This document shows, in pieces, positions 37,701 through 49,738 of a DNA stretch of 64,000 nucleotides (its first letter is position 1; each line of letters opens with the position of its first letter). Location of the stretch: contig CM065184.1 of assembly GCA_033026295.1 (NCBI GenBank), positions 9,427,501 through 9,491,500 of the forward strand. Direction: 5' to 3'. This DNA comes from Channa striata (Eukaryota; Chordata; Actinopteri; Anabantiformes; Channidae). Position numbers and translations under genes: made by a program. The notes under the pieces are model-generated. The model did not search any database. It was given only the letters and a program-made list of their open reading frames with translations, and was not told the DNA's origin.

Positions 37701-40700
37701 ACACAAATGTAGACACACACTGCCAGCTGGCATGAAAGCACAGATGGAAGCTTTAGGGCAGTTTAAGTTTTCTTGCATTCAGACAATAGAGGAGAATCTA
37801 TAATCATTCCTGTTTGTTATCTCAGGACACAACTTGCATAAATTAAAGTGATGACCCTTCACAATTTTATAACAGCATCGGCCACACCGAATAAACACCA
37901 GTTAAGTGGGGTGGCCCACGACGATGGATCCTTTATGGACACTCATTACAGTGCACATTGACTTTGAATCGATAAAACACTTTTTCGTTATGAATTACAG
38001 AGAATAAAAGATCAATGGGAAGTTTGAAAATTGGACAGCGTTTGAAAATCCAAACTGCAGTCCTTGTGTCAGGAAACATTTTATTTTTTCAGTTAAAATT
38101 CTGTAAGTTGGAATGCTTGATCGGCAAATTTCTCTCTTATGACCACCAGTCATGCAGGCTGGTGGTTACAACCTCAGAGCAATGAAAATAGCGGCATTGT
38201 CTTTTACATTAAAACAATCAGACCCTCCCTAATTGTGTGAAAGCTTTTGTGCGTCAACGTGCATGACTGCACGTGCACGTCAGCAGACCTGTGGTGCTTC
38301 ATAATAATATAAAAAACAGCTATGGTTGGTAGTTTATCCATGTCGTGAGGGAGGCTTGTGGCTGCTCTTGTGGGTGGAGGTAAAGCTTAGATAAGGTCAT
38401 GTGGTAGGTGGTGAAAAATGGGCATCCTCTCAATACAATAACAGCCTCAATTTCCTTATGATGTGAGCTGATGTACAGCTGTTGTTGGAAGAATAAGAAA
38501 TTACCTTGGAGTTCTTGTGGAAAAGTTTACTTGTGAAAAGTAAAACCAAAGGGAATCAAGCAGAATCATCAACAGTAGGAACTTAAAGTTTTTCTGAAAA
38601 GAATTTTATATTTATTACCAATAAATCATAAGATTCTGCTGCTTTTTCTTCTGTTCTCTGGTTTTCCTCATGCGGTTTTTCTCCTCCTGCAGTTTCTGGC
38701 CCACTGTGTTGCTATATCTGTCCAGCAAATGTCCTTTTGTGCCTGACTGTGTGTTTTTTGACATTTAGTTTGTAGATAATCTATTCAGATATTCTGATCG
38801 ATACTGATTGCTCATTGTTGTTTACTTATATATTTTCAATAAATCTTTTAGTCTTTCTTACATTGTCTGTTTTTCAGACCAGAAGCCCAAACCACAAATC
38901 ATTCAATTTAAAATAACAAAAAAAGCTTTAAAAAATTACCCAATAATAAAAAAGCTGCAACTCACAGTCCTGTTAATTGATAAATTCATTAACGATTGAT
39001 CCTATACCACTTTATATACATGCACACACATAGAGACGCAGACAATCTAAGCTGATCTCCTCTGTTCTTACCCACCTCTCTTTCTGTGTGGTGCCATCTT
39101 TAAAAATATTTCACTTCTGTTCCTCACTACCATTAAATGACGCCTTGACCTGCATCTGAGCCCTTCATCTGCAATTATTTTCACTGCTTGTCTGTGTATC
39201 TTTGTAAGTGTGTGTGTGTCTTTGAAAGATAGAGAGAGCTATTTCTCTGCTATCACACCTCAGAATGAGCCTAGGTGACTTTTGTCTGTGAATGTTTGTG
39301 TGTTACCTTTAGAAATCTTTTATTCGTGGTCCATTGATTTGTCTTGGCTGATTGTTCATTGTTTTGAGCCACATCTCAGTGCAGTAAATCACGGCTCCAT
39401 CAGCCATCATTAGTTGAATTATTCTTCAGCAGCTTGGTCCCACTGAGAAGAAAAGCTCTCGCCACGATTACCGTTAAGAGCTCTTCTTGACAATGATGTG
39501 TGGCGAATAAAGCAGGGGCTATTCACCCTCCATAGCTGTTAGCCAGATGACCATTTATGGGCGGTTTGGCTGTTGTGTTCTCTTTCCATCGCCTCTGTTA
39601 ATCCGCATGAAGGCTGAAGTGGTGGAGACGCTTCAGCACTTCTTAGTATGTACACAAACAAACCAGCACATTCGCTGGCACCCGAGCTCAGCCTGAGCAT
39701 AATGCACTCTTCATTAAAATGCTTTTGTGTTTTTGGGCTGGGCGTGCATGTACTATAAGTACATATCTGTGCATATACTTTGTCTACAAAGAAGTAATAT
39801 CCTCCAGAATGAGTCACAGGGTGGAAATTAAAGCCTGGGATGATCCTCGTCCTCAATAAGCAAACACTTCATTTTGACAGATCATTAACTAGACATTATC
39901 TTTCATTAGGCGCCTCTGCATTACTTATTCAACACCCCTAGGACACACATGCACGTTCATAAATTGAGGCAAACACAGATAACCCATCCACAGACATGCT
40001 CATGGCTACAATGCAGCCTGAAAACGCCGTGCATTCCAAACTCTGTTGCTGGATGAGGTTCTTAAGAGCAAAATATTCTGCCCATTGACAGAAGTCTATG
40101 CGCAGCTTGCTGTGGTTATTATGCACTCAAATCTAATTTCTGTAGCTCCCATTCATCTCATTCATCCACCATTAGTATCATAGTGCAATGATCACACAGC
40201 CACTTTACAGATGGTCAGAGTAATTAGATTGACAATGAATTTTACAAGTGAGAAGAGCCGGATAGCGTTGTAAAGAGCATCCTGATGAATATAGGGACGC
40301 TCTTAAGAGCAAAATCATCACATCATGTAGTGGTAATTCAGGTGCCTGCTGCTCCTGCCTCTCACAGTGGAGACAAGTGGAGAGGGACCGAGCTGAAACA
40401 CTCGCGCTGCGAGCCTCCCCCTCCACCTCCACAACCGTAATAGAACTTTTGTTGCTGCATGAAAACAAACCTTTGGCAACACAAATGAGACAACACACTT
40501 TAGGTTGAGACTGGTGCAGCTCACATCTGCCAGGCTCCATTCATCTGCCCGGCACATCTGCATTTTGCCTGTTTGATCACTCTATCACATCCTGCATGTA
40601 CTCACCACCCTCTGCTCTCCATCCGTCTCCCTTAGCAGCTCCCTCTACCCACTCACGTCTATAAAACCTGCACGCCTGTCTTGGCCAGGCACACCCCACC

Positions 40701-43211
40701 GATCTATCAGAGAGTGATTTTTATGGGCTTTTTCCCCCCCGCTGATGGCTATTCAGCTGTCCTCATCCAACCCAGGACAATCTGTTATTGTAAGTGTTTG
40801 TCCAAGACATACACTATTAGCTCTGATGGGGCACTCAGTGATAAAAAATGAAGACGCTTTACAGACATTTTTGACAATTCATTGCAAGGACAGATCAGTG
40901 ATACATCAGGAAACTAGAAATTGATAATGATAAAATTGTGAAAGGATATCGATCCAAAATCAAGATAAAAGACGTGATGAGTTGTTGAAATAAGTGGTGC
41001 TTCCAAATATGCCTATCCTACAAAAAGGTCTTTAGACTTATTCCTACATCTGCCTTCTTCTTTATTTTTATCTGTGCTTGACTTTTGCTTTAACGGACAC
41101 GTTGGGGAGGATTTAAACTGGATTCTGTGCACTTGGTCGCTGTCACTGCTTCAATGCACACGCTCAGGTTTGCACTGCTAAAAGAACACAAGAGGCTGCG
41201 TTACCCTTTCAGCTGATGCCTGTGACACGTCGATGAAAAATCGACTGGTGCACTCCCCTGGGAAGCATTTGTAGGTGATTATGAAGAGAGGTTTATGTGT
41301 TTCTAATCTTGTATATTGGCTTTGACTTTCAATGGTCTTCTCATCTGTGGTGACTGAACTGAGAACAATACAATCAGGTATCCAATAAGCTAATCAATTG
41401 GAAGTTTGTGGTTATAGCGTAAACAACAGGCTCCTGGACTCAAAAACCACTTTTCATTACTTTAGCACAGGGGGTGTTTGTGGGTGAATGCACATGTGTA
41501 TTCATGTTTTCATGCAGTGTGAACTCCACATCATCAACAGATGCCATCTATTTTTGTACTGCTCTGATTTTTGCTTTGATTAGAGAAAACAGAGACATTA
41601 GATGAAAGAAGAAGGAGCAAGATAGGAGAAGAGCTAAGGTTGCTAGTCATACCTGAAGCTGTGGTTTTGTGATGCATGGCCCACACATTAAACCTCAGAC
41701 CTGAAGAATAACAGAAAGAAATGTCATGTTTGCACTGGAAGTGCCGGCAAAGTCGCAAAACTGTACATGTCTTTACAATGTTGATTGACAATATTTTCCC
41801 TTACAACATATGTTACGACAAATGTTAGTTTAATGCAAATTCCCAATATTTGGGAGGAAGAATTTCTCCTTTAGGTTAGGTCTTTGACATAGTCATCAGA
41901 GAACAATGTGTGACAAAACTTTATACTGTTTTAAAGCGTAAAGCTGACCACACAGTAGTACCCAAACCCAAGTCCCCAGTGTTAAAGTCTTGAGGCTTGT
42001 CAGTGCTGCCAATTGCTCTTCTCTTTATTTGCAGAAGACATTAATTTCCAATTGCCAGAGTTTGTTTTGCAATGTATAATAAAAAAACAACAACAACAAA
42101 AAAACAAACAGCAGTTCTATGCACCTGTGAAACCCTTCCATAAACTTACAACCGGGACATAAAGAGGCTTTTACAATAATAGAATACTAACTGAACTTTG
42201 AGCATTTACATATCCGACTGAATTTGAATTAGGAATGTGGCAAATAACAGATGGATGATTTGTTTAAACAGCAATTATCTGTTGATTAACTATCACAGAG
42301 GGCACCTCCAGTTTAAATATGTGTGGGTGCATGAGTGTGTTTGTCTACCTTTCCACAGAAATGACTCCGCTGTCTGGACAGAGAGGACACGTCTGGGACA
42401 AACTCCATAAGGACACATGGAAGGATTAAAGAAGAAGGCAAAAGAAAAGGGCTAAGAAGCGCATGAGGAAATAAAGAGTAAAGCAAGTGATTCAGTGGGA
42501 GAAAGCATGCACTTTACACTCATGAGTAATTCATACAGGTTTCTATTCTGCCTGGTTTTCTTTTCTCCAGGCCAGTAAACATAAAGAGATGCAATATTTT
42601 TCAGCTGCTCTCTATACTGTACTACACCTAAAACACAAGCTGTATATATTAAAGTGAGGCAAGGAAAAAAAAAGGTGCTTATTGGAAACCCACTATACGA
42701 CAGCCACGACTTTAGGCTAAGTCTTTAGAAAAGGAATATAAGTCAATGTAAAGACCCCACAAGTGGATAAGGAGAAACATGTGTGGATGTGTGTGTGAGC
42801 GTGTGCATGCGTGTATTTTCGTGCAGCTCTGCCTCAGAGGGGGTCGTCCCTCAGGCAAGCAGTGACATCGGTAGCAGCATCCCAGCTGACATCTGTCAAA
42901 AGCTATCACAGCTTTTAAACGCTTGCCCAGACAGCGAATGTACCTGGGGGTCAAGAGCTACATTATCCTTCTTTTCTGGGGACACCATCAGGAAACACAA
43001 TAGAAAAAAAAAAACAATTAGAGTTAAGTCTGATTACAGAAAAAATAATCTGATGCATGCGAAGAAGGAAATCTTGTGTTTCTGAAGGTCACACATTTAT
43101 CCTTTCCTGAGTGGTGTCATCACATGTCTCTGGCTTAGAGAAGGGGATGCATGTTTCAGAAAGATGGAGATACCTAGACAAAAGGAAATCAGATTATGGC
43201 GAAGACAGGCG

Positions 43212-43237
43212 GAAAGAAAGAAAGAAAGAAAGAAAGA
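43212..43237 (+). repeat. (GAAA)n tetranucleotide microsatellite
   Basis: Six GAAA units; a purine-only strand of about 26 nt. Confidence 0.93.
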
Positions 43238-43832
43238 GCGGACAGTCAGCTTGGATTAAGGTTACAGCAGTCATGATAAAAACTGAATGATAGTGGCAAG
43301 TTAAAATCGGTATAAACAGCTAAAAGGAAAAGAGCGTTTAAGAAATAAACAGAAACTTGAATTTGTTTAGAGGTTCAGATGATGGTGAAGTATATGTTCT
43401 GGCACTAGACTAAAATTAAAGAATTTATTGTACATGATACTTCCAAAAGAGACAAATCCTTTCAGCATACATTTGAATTACTAATACTTACTTTCTGACA
43501 TGAAGTTTAATATAGCAAGTAGTGTGTGGAACACTGATCATTTTTTCAAATTTTAGAAATATTCTGAGGGTTATTGTCTTAGTTTTCTTTAGTGGGATAA
43601 GAAACTGCTTTGAAGGGTCACAGCAGCAAAAGTAAGTGCAGGAACAGATGCATAATTTATCATGTGCTGTGTGGCATCATATATGATTTAAATGAGCAGA
43701 AAATAACAAAATTAGACATTAGAGATGTGCAAAACAACCCAGAGCTGCTGACAGACAAACTTATTCAAACTGAAAAAAGGACATCGACCATTCTTTGTTT
43801 TGTGTGACTGTACAGTTGGTGTTTGTTAATGT

Positions 43833-43880
43833 GGGTGTGTGTGTGTGCCGGGGTGTTTCGCATGAGTGTGTGTGTGTGTA
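43833..43880 (+). repeat. Two (GT)n tracts separated by 16 bp
   Basis: GT repeats at 43833-43849 and 43866-43880. Confidence 0.85.
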
Positions 43881-44314
43881 ATTGTGTTTAGTGTGTCTCC
43901 CTGGAAATCATCAATCAGTCACTCAGTCAGCATCGGCTGTGTGACTGAGGCCAAGCTGACAGCTGTGTGCTGGAGGTCAGTGGCTGCAGCGAATAACGAA
44001 AGAAAGTGTCATTTAGACGTTTGAAGTGCTTTTTAATACTGCTTAACAAGGAGGCTTTTCTTTTAACTTCGGGAAGCTCGAGGCTGCGAAACACCACCAC
44101 TGACAGCTATTTCTAATTTAATCCTTATTTCATCGCTTCTGCTGACGAGCAGAGTTGTTCTGGCAAAGAAGCCTCACCCTGCTCTCACATGGAAACAGCA
44201 AATCCTAAACCTTAAGTTTAAAAAAAACTTGCACAGGAGTAAAATGCGTTGATATCTTATGTGATGTGGCATTCTGATTTGATTCTGTTTGGCATCACTG
44301 TGTCTGTGATGTGA

Positions 44315-44359
<45 letters not shown>

Positions 44360-44367
44360 CACACACA
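44315..44367 (+). repeat. (CA)n microsatellite, about 53 bp
   Basis: About 25 CA units with one AAA interruption. Confidence 0.95.
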
Positions 44368-46683
44368 TAAATCTTGGATCAGGGATTCCAGAGTTTTGTG
44401 CTATTAATATTCACAGTGCAGTTTGGCTCATGAGAGAGTAGCCAAGGACAGGGGACTAACCTTGGGGTTGTTGAGAGAGCCAGAGCATCTCAACAGTTGA
44501 ATGAATGTTCCTTCCCCTCTTCCCCTCTCCGTTCTTTTTCTCTCCTGCTTTTCCAGCACTTGAGTTTTATCAATGACTTGCAGACACCAACAATAAAATC
44601 TTCTGTCTACGTCTGAGTATCTTTTTGAGCATTTGAGTAGGTGTGAATAATGTGGTTACACTGTGTTGGAGGTTTATGAGTAGACTGTGATTAAACAACT
44701 AATTCAAGCTTGATTTAAATTCTCCAAGTTGCAGTGTGCAGCTACACTCACCTGTGCACAAGTGAGTTGTACATAAATTGAGTGTATGTTCCAGGGGGAC
44801 GATTGAGAAAGATGACTTAATACTGAATAGGATCATTGCGTAACAAACATCGGTCATATTAGTAAAAATATGAAAGAATTAAAGTGGCCAGTGTTTGTGA
44901 ATCTGTCACTAAATTTCATGTTTATTAACAATAATCGTTTCACTGATAAAGTCAGTGAGCTGTAGGAAATTAGCTGTAACCAGTAGCATCAATAGACCCT
45001 TGTCTTGTCTTTAATATTATCTGATGTTGAAAATGTGGACGCAAACAATAACTCACCAACAAGACCGACCCTGCTACCCAGCTGGCATCACGCCAAGTAT
45101 TAGATTCAGCGAGGTTGTTTGTGGGTCATTGCACAGATATGATGCGTGTACATCCACCCTTAGGTTTGTCTAGAAGACCTGACCCCCGCAGCCCCCTAAT
45201 CAATGACTCACTGATTGTCTTTATTCCGGCTCTGAATCACTAAATCCCCTCTAACTCACCATGAATCGATCTCCCAACTTCTCCTTTCCTTCATTCTTGC
45301 ACACTTTTCCTTGTCCTCATTTAGAACCCACCTCTCCTTGTCTCCTTTCATTTACCACACACAGAAATCCAATCACTATCCAATCGTCCGTATCTGTGAA
45401 AATTTTCTGTTGGTATTAGATGACAGAAAAAGCAGGCCTTGTGGTTATTGTGAGACTCTCTCTGTTTACTGACAGCACGCAGGGTTCAAATGAGACTAAG
45501 ATAGCGTAACATCCAACTCCTCATGACCATAACTCACGTATTTTCCAGCATGATTTGGTGCCTTTCAATCCTACTTCAGCCCTTAGGAGTCGGCCATAGT
45601 TTTTGCAAACTTTTTTATTTTACAAGCTGTTTGCCATTGAACCAATCATGTGACTTGATCATTTAAATTGTAAATGTTCACAGAGAAACCAACCATGTAG
45701 GCCTCTATAGAAAGTCATCTCCTGCTTATGAAATCTACGTGACTGGCATAACTGGCATCAATGCCATGGTGGGCGACTTTTTGTGGTTGTCTGATGTGTA
45801 AAAAAATAGCAACTGGCAATAATCAGAGATCTGACCAGAGCTAGCCTAATGTACTGAGGCCAAAGTCATTTCTGTGTGCTCACAGTGGGTCATTAATGCT
45901 TGCAAATGCAGCAATTTCCACACAGGAAGAATTTAATTCATAATTCTTAACCCCCGTGTTTTGTTCTGTCAGCACGAAATACACAAGAGGAAATACATTT
46001 AAAATGTGGTGGATAGTTACACAACGGCCAGTTCAATCAGAAGAGAGACAGCAAGGTGAAGTGTCAGTTAGAGGCCAGCTACAGTTTGTGTGGGTTACAG
46101 GTGGCGGCGAATATTCAGCAAATTACATCTGTTACAAAACAGATTGTAACTGATGTTTTGGTCAAAGTATTGGTTGAAATTAACTTCTTTGAAAGGTTAT
46201 TAAGACACTTTGATATTTTATTCCACACAGATTATTACACCTCAAAAACTGGAGAAAATACATTTGAAAGAAATGTGATAATCAGACACATCATGTCATG
46301 TCTAGATGTGAATGCCAGTAAATTAAAGCTATAATTGAACTTTTTATATTCATCTTTTGATTTTAAAAGCAGACAACTGACTTGGCCTTGTAGTATGAAC
46401 CATGAACATTTCCATACAGGAATTGTAAAACTGTCCTGCAGGAGACGTGCATGTTGTAGTAGTAATCTGCACGGCAGATATTCAGTCAGTCCTATCTGAG
46501 AATAAGTTTTTATTGTCAACCTTTTTATTCGTGTTCCTTTGTTTAGTTAATAAAGGATTTTTGAGGGAGCAGGATGGAGATGATTCAGAATCAGCTCACA
46601 AATGAGGGGATGAACATAAACATCCAAATTAAAGAATAATTTCACCACCCAGTAATGGAATGACAGAAATTCACACAGCAAAG

Positions 46684-46710
46684 ATGAATGAATGAATGAA
46701 TGAATGAATG
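46684..46710 (+). repeat. (TGAA)n tetranucleotide microsatellite
   Basis: Six to seven units of TGAA. Confidence 0.93.
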
Positions 46711-47237
46711 GAGGCAGCAAACGATGAAGAGCATCACTGATGCAAACCCTGATGTAATGAAGAAAAATATGGCATCAAAGACAGATTGCTTGACAGATTG
46801 TGACCAAATGTCATACTGTTGTAGTAAGCAAGAAAGCATGCGGCGGAGGGAGATGAAGACACTGGGAGGGAGAGAAGTGAAGAAGAAGAGGAAAAGACAT
46901 GAGGCTTCCCACAGCCAGGAAGTATTTATAGATCAGATGTAGTAGGAACCTCTGCCTGGCAGCTGCAGCAGCAGGCTCCTTGTTGCTGGTGCTGATGTTT
47001 CCCTACACGGTTCTGACTCGGTTGAGAACATTAGAAGAGGATGTGACGGTGATAATAAAGGCAGAGAGGCAGAAACTGCATGAATGAAGCACGAAAGCAG
47101 CTCAAAGCCACTGGGGGAAAATGCAGGAAACCCACTATTGTCACATTCCAGATTTGTCCACGTGTGTTGAATCCAGAGCTTAATAATTCATTTCAAGGGT
47201 TGTCATCGGTTCTCTAATAACACTTCATTTCCCCATA

Positions 47238-47271
<34 letters not shown>
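47238..47271 (+). repeat. (TG)n(GA)n tract abutting the kcnip2 CpG island
   Basis: About 11 TG units followed by six GA units, directly upstream of the CpG-dense block. Confidence 0.93.
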
Positions 47272-47383
47272 TGCGTGCGCGCGTGCCAGTCCGCACGAGA
47301 GCGCCGAGCACCAGCGCGCGTGGTTCACTCGGCTCGTGGATACCGAGCGCACAGCGACGCCGACGCGCGGACCACCGACTTGT

Positions 47384-47440
47384 ATGGGGCCATTGTTCGG
47401 GCAGATCCGGCATGATTTGCTCCCGGTAGTTCACCTGTAG
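47384..47440 (+). promoter_or_regulatory. Upstream ORF 1 in the kcnip2 leader (18 codons)
   Basis: ATG at 47384 opens an 18-codon frame (MGPLFGQIRHDLLPVVHL) that stops with TAG at 47438-47440, 70 bp before the main ATG. It is out of frame with the main start. It could reduce or condition translation if transcription starts upstream of 47384, which the sequence does not prove. Its initiation context is T at -3 and G at +4 (TGTATGG), which is moderate to weak. Confidence 0.4.
47412..47429 (+). promoter_or_regulatory. Upstream ORF 2 in the kcnip2 leader (5 codons)
   Basis: ATG at 47412 encodes only MICSR before TAG at 47427-47429. It overlaps uORF 1 in another frame and is in frame with the main kcnip2 ATG. 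Its stop therefore closes the main frame upstream and makes 47511 the first usable in-frame start after it. Confidence 0.4.
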
Positions 47441-47510
47441 CCATCCTCTACATCCCAACATTTCACTCGAGTCCCCACAGTTTCACATTCCGGCGCACAC
47501 CGGGGGGAAA

Positions 47511-47583
47511 ATGAAAGCGAAAAACCGCGACCAAAGCCTGTCGGACTCCAGAGAGCTGGACGGATCCTACGACCAACTGACGG
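47511..47583 (+). CDS. kcnip2: First coding exon of a KChIP2-like Kv channel-interacting protein (partial gene)
   Basis: KChIP2 is a cytosolic, EF-hand, neuronal-calcium-sensor-type auxiliary subunit of Kv4 potassium channels. In heart and brain it raises Kv4 surface expression and tunes A-type / transient outward current. The exon reads ATG plus 23 codons plus one G, then GTGAGTG, a near-ideal donor at 47584, so the intron is phase 1 and splits a Gly codon. The peptide contains SLSDSRELDGSYDQLTG. The long human KCNIP2 N-terminus, as I recall it, has SLSDSRDLDGSYDQLTG at the same distance (8 residues) from Met1. The other KChIPs (1, 3, 4) begin differently. The start is supported by A at -3 (AAAATGA) and an in-frame TAG at 47427 upstream with no other in-frame ATG between. 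This exon encodes only the variable N-terminal tail; the palmitoylated Cys pair and all EF hands lie in later exons not seen here. Whether this is the only fish kcnip2 copy cannot be told. Confidence 0.87.
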
Positions 47584-47820
47584 GTGAGTGACGCGGCGTC
47601 GGAACCGTCGGTGGATGTTTTCTGGAAAAAAAAAAGATCCAATATTTGTGCGGGTCCCGGTCCACGGAACTTCAGGTGGTTTGGAAACGTCACAACCTGT
47701 TCGCCAGAAATCTCAACACGGAACGAAATAGAACTAAATGTTTTAATAACAGAATTTTCAATGCGCCACAACAAGTTTATATTCAAGTTTAAACCATTTT
47801 TTGTGCTACTTTAATTTTCA

Positions 47821-47834
47821 GCTTCCATGGTAAC
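47821..47834 (+). promoter_or_regulatory. RFX-type X-box-like site in early intron 1
   Basis: GCTTCCATGGTAAC matches the RFX-family X-box consensus (GTTRCCATGGYAAC) at 12 of 14 positions, with an intact right half-site GGTAAC. It lies 238 bp after the exon 1 donor, in a promoter-proximal position where RFX sites are often functional. The motif match is what I see; any regulatory role is inference, and a match of this quality can occur by chance in a 64 kb window. Confidence 0.3.
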
Positions 47835-49487
47835 ACGGTTTTTCCGTTTTATCCATGTAGTTGCTGCCTCATTAAAGTAGTGAAGGGTTTATGATTCCAT
47901 TTCCTGATTCAAACCAAAGTGGCGACGAGTTGACAAAGAAAAAAACAAAACAATATTTAAGTCGAAAAACGCACATATTGAATCTTTTATCTCACTGTTA
48001 AATGTGGCTGTGTGCGTAACGCGTAAAACATGTAATATTGTCAATAATGTCACGATGACTGTGAATTGTTTCTGCTCTGGCTGAGCAATGGGAGACCATG
48101 TCATGTCTGTCCTGGATGTTGGCAAAGGCGCAGGGAAGAACACCTGTCTGACCGACACGGTGCCCAAAATGTCTGCGGTGGTTTGGAGCATTCGGTTCAA
48201 TATTGTGCATTTATGTCCTGCATGTGTGAGTGTTGGAGGGGGTGAGTGTGTGTTCCAAGTGACAGTTTTATGGCGATATAATGAACGCTTTCAGCCTCGT
48301 GTGTGTGCTCCTTTGTGAGCTGAGCACTTGTCTTGAGGTGTTTTCCTGTCACCACAGCCTTCCACTCTCACATTATAGCGCACAGGTCTCCCCGCTTTTG
48401 TGGGCACCGTTTGCCTGCTAAATGCCAGCTGCCTAAATAAAATCCTTCCCTTTATGTCTGGAAACACATCAGGCCTCAAGAGAGAAGTTGTGCCATGTCC
48501 AGACAGCTGTGTGGCTCAGGCTTAAGGGGGCATTATAATCTCGTTTGGACTCATCAGCTAAACAGTGCTTTGTCACAAATGTAATGCATCCAAAATAAAG
48601 AAAATATTGAAAGGTGAATCAGTGAGACCATGTGAGTCGCTGCAGACAGTGTGTGGGTATCTGACGCTGAGTGTATCTGTGAATATGTTTGTGCATATCC
48701 AAGCATGTGTGTGGGTATGTAAGTATGTGTGGATGTGTTAAGAAGCGGCAACTTCACCTTTTCGAGCCATTTTAGAAAGCAAAAAATAAAATAAAAAAAC
48801 TAAAGAACGTGTTGGACTGAATTCAAAAGCATTTACAACTGAGCATACAGTACAGGAGGTACTGTAAATCATGTCAGCCGACCCACACGGTGCTGCTGAC
48901 TGTCATGCTCGGACAAGCAGTGGGCTTTGGAGAGCTTCTCAGACTCCACATCACGCTGCAGCGGGGCTCCGTGCTTGGGGCAGCTATTGTCAGAGTATTT
49001 TTGCAGCTTCACCTTTGCCTTTGCAATCAGACGCAGATTTACATCTAATACACACCTGGTTAGGAGATGTATGGTAGATGTTTACTAAATGTGACAGTGG
49101 GGAGATTAAATGTTGGGTAACTTCAGAGGAATCAGCGTTTTCCCCTTTCTCTCCTTGTTGGACTGGTCCCTTGTGTCTGACTATCCACAGCAAGTCAACA
49201 AGTCCTTTTTAAATAGTTGGACAACTGTGAGAGGGGTAAAGTCAATCAGTGTGGCAGAGCGATTTACTCCTGGCGTTATTTTTTAATTACTTTTTTCAAA
49301 GCTCTGATTTGCAAAAAAATGATTCATCTTTGCAGGAAGCTCTCAACTCTGAAACATACCTGGCTTTGATAGTTTTCATGGCTAATAAGGATTTCTCTTG
49401 TCAGTAAGAGTCAGTGTAATGAACATTTGTCTTGTTTCACACCAGAGAATCAGCAGACTGCAAAAAGGTGATCCAGTGTATTCTGCT

Positions 49488-49511
49488 TGTGTGTGTGTGT
49501 GTGTGTGTGTG
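49488..49511 (+). repeat. (TG)n microsatellite
   Basis: About 12 TG units in kcnip2 intron 1. Confidence 0.93.
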
Positions 49512-49712
49512 AGGGAGCGAGAGAGACAAAAGCAGAACAGGTGACAGGTGATTTTCTGCATAATCCCCATTAAAATGAAGCAGTATATAGTGTAATGTGA
49601 GTGCATGACTTGTGCGAATGGATTCTTAAGTGGGTTTTTGTGTGGGAAGGACAGCTACAGGTGAGTCATTCGTCTTACTTACAAGCAACTTGTGTGAGCG
49701 AGATGAGAGAGC

Positions 49713-49738
49713 ATGTGTGTGTGTGTGTGTGTGTGTGC
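49713..49738 (+). repeat. (TG)n microsatellite
   Basis: About 12 TG units then GCGC. Confidence 0.93.

Larger units (their letters stand above)
34089..47237. other. Region immediately upstream of the kcnip2 promoter (about 13 kb)
   Basis: No supported gene on either strand. Holds microsatellites at 43212, 43833, 44315 and 46684, the possible repeat at 34510-34760, an exon-like open segment at 37222-37375 and an E-box palindrome TGCACGTGCA at 38268-38277. Distal kcnip2 regulatory elements would be expected here, but none can be shown from one genome. Confidence 0.6.
47272..47600 (+). promoter_or_regulatory. kcnip2: CpG island covering the kcnip2 promoter and 5' leader
   Basis: This is the only CpG-dense stretch in the window. 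I count about 22 CpG dinucleotides between 47271 and 47380, in a sequence where CpG is otherwise rare. The dense block ends just around the kcnip2 initiator exon, as expected of a CpG-island promoter. I see no convincing TATA box, so dispersed initiation is likely (inference). The exact transcription start is unknown; anything from about 47280 to 47500 would fit. A (TG)n(GA)n tract abuts it upstream. Confidence 0.7.

Noticed and set aside
38268..38277. TGCACGTGCA palindrome (E-box)
   Set aside because: A 10-bp palindrome is expected by chance at this scale and similar GTGCACGTGC strings occur near 3666 and 11245; no context for function.
47241..47429. Plus-strand frame MCVCVCERERVRARV... through the CpG island
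   Set aside because: Opens at a GTG inside the TG repeat; no ATG; ends in the stop shared with uORF 2.
47225..47461. Minus-strand frame antisense to the kcnip2 promoter (Arg/Ala-rich)
   Set aside because: GC-rich CpG islands have few stop codons in any frame; the end reads SHTHTHTHM from the TG repeat. The real coding exon is on the other strand just downstream.
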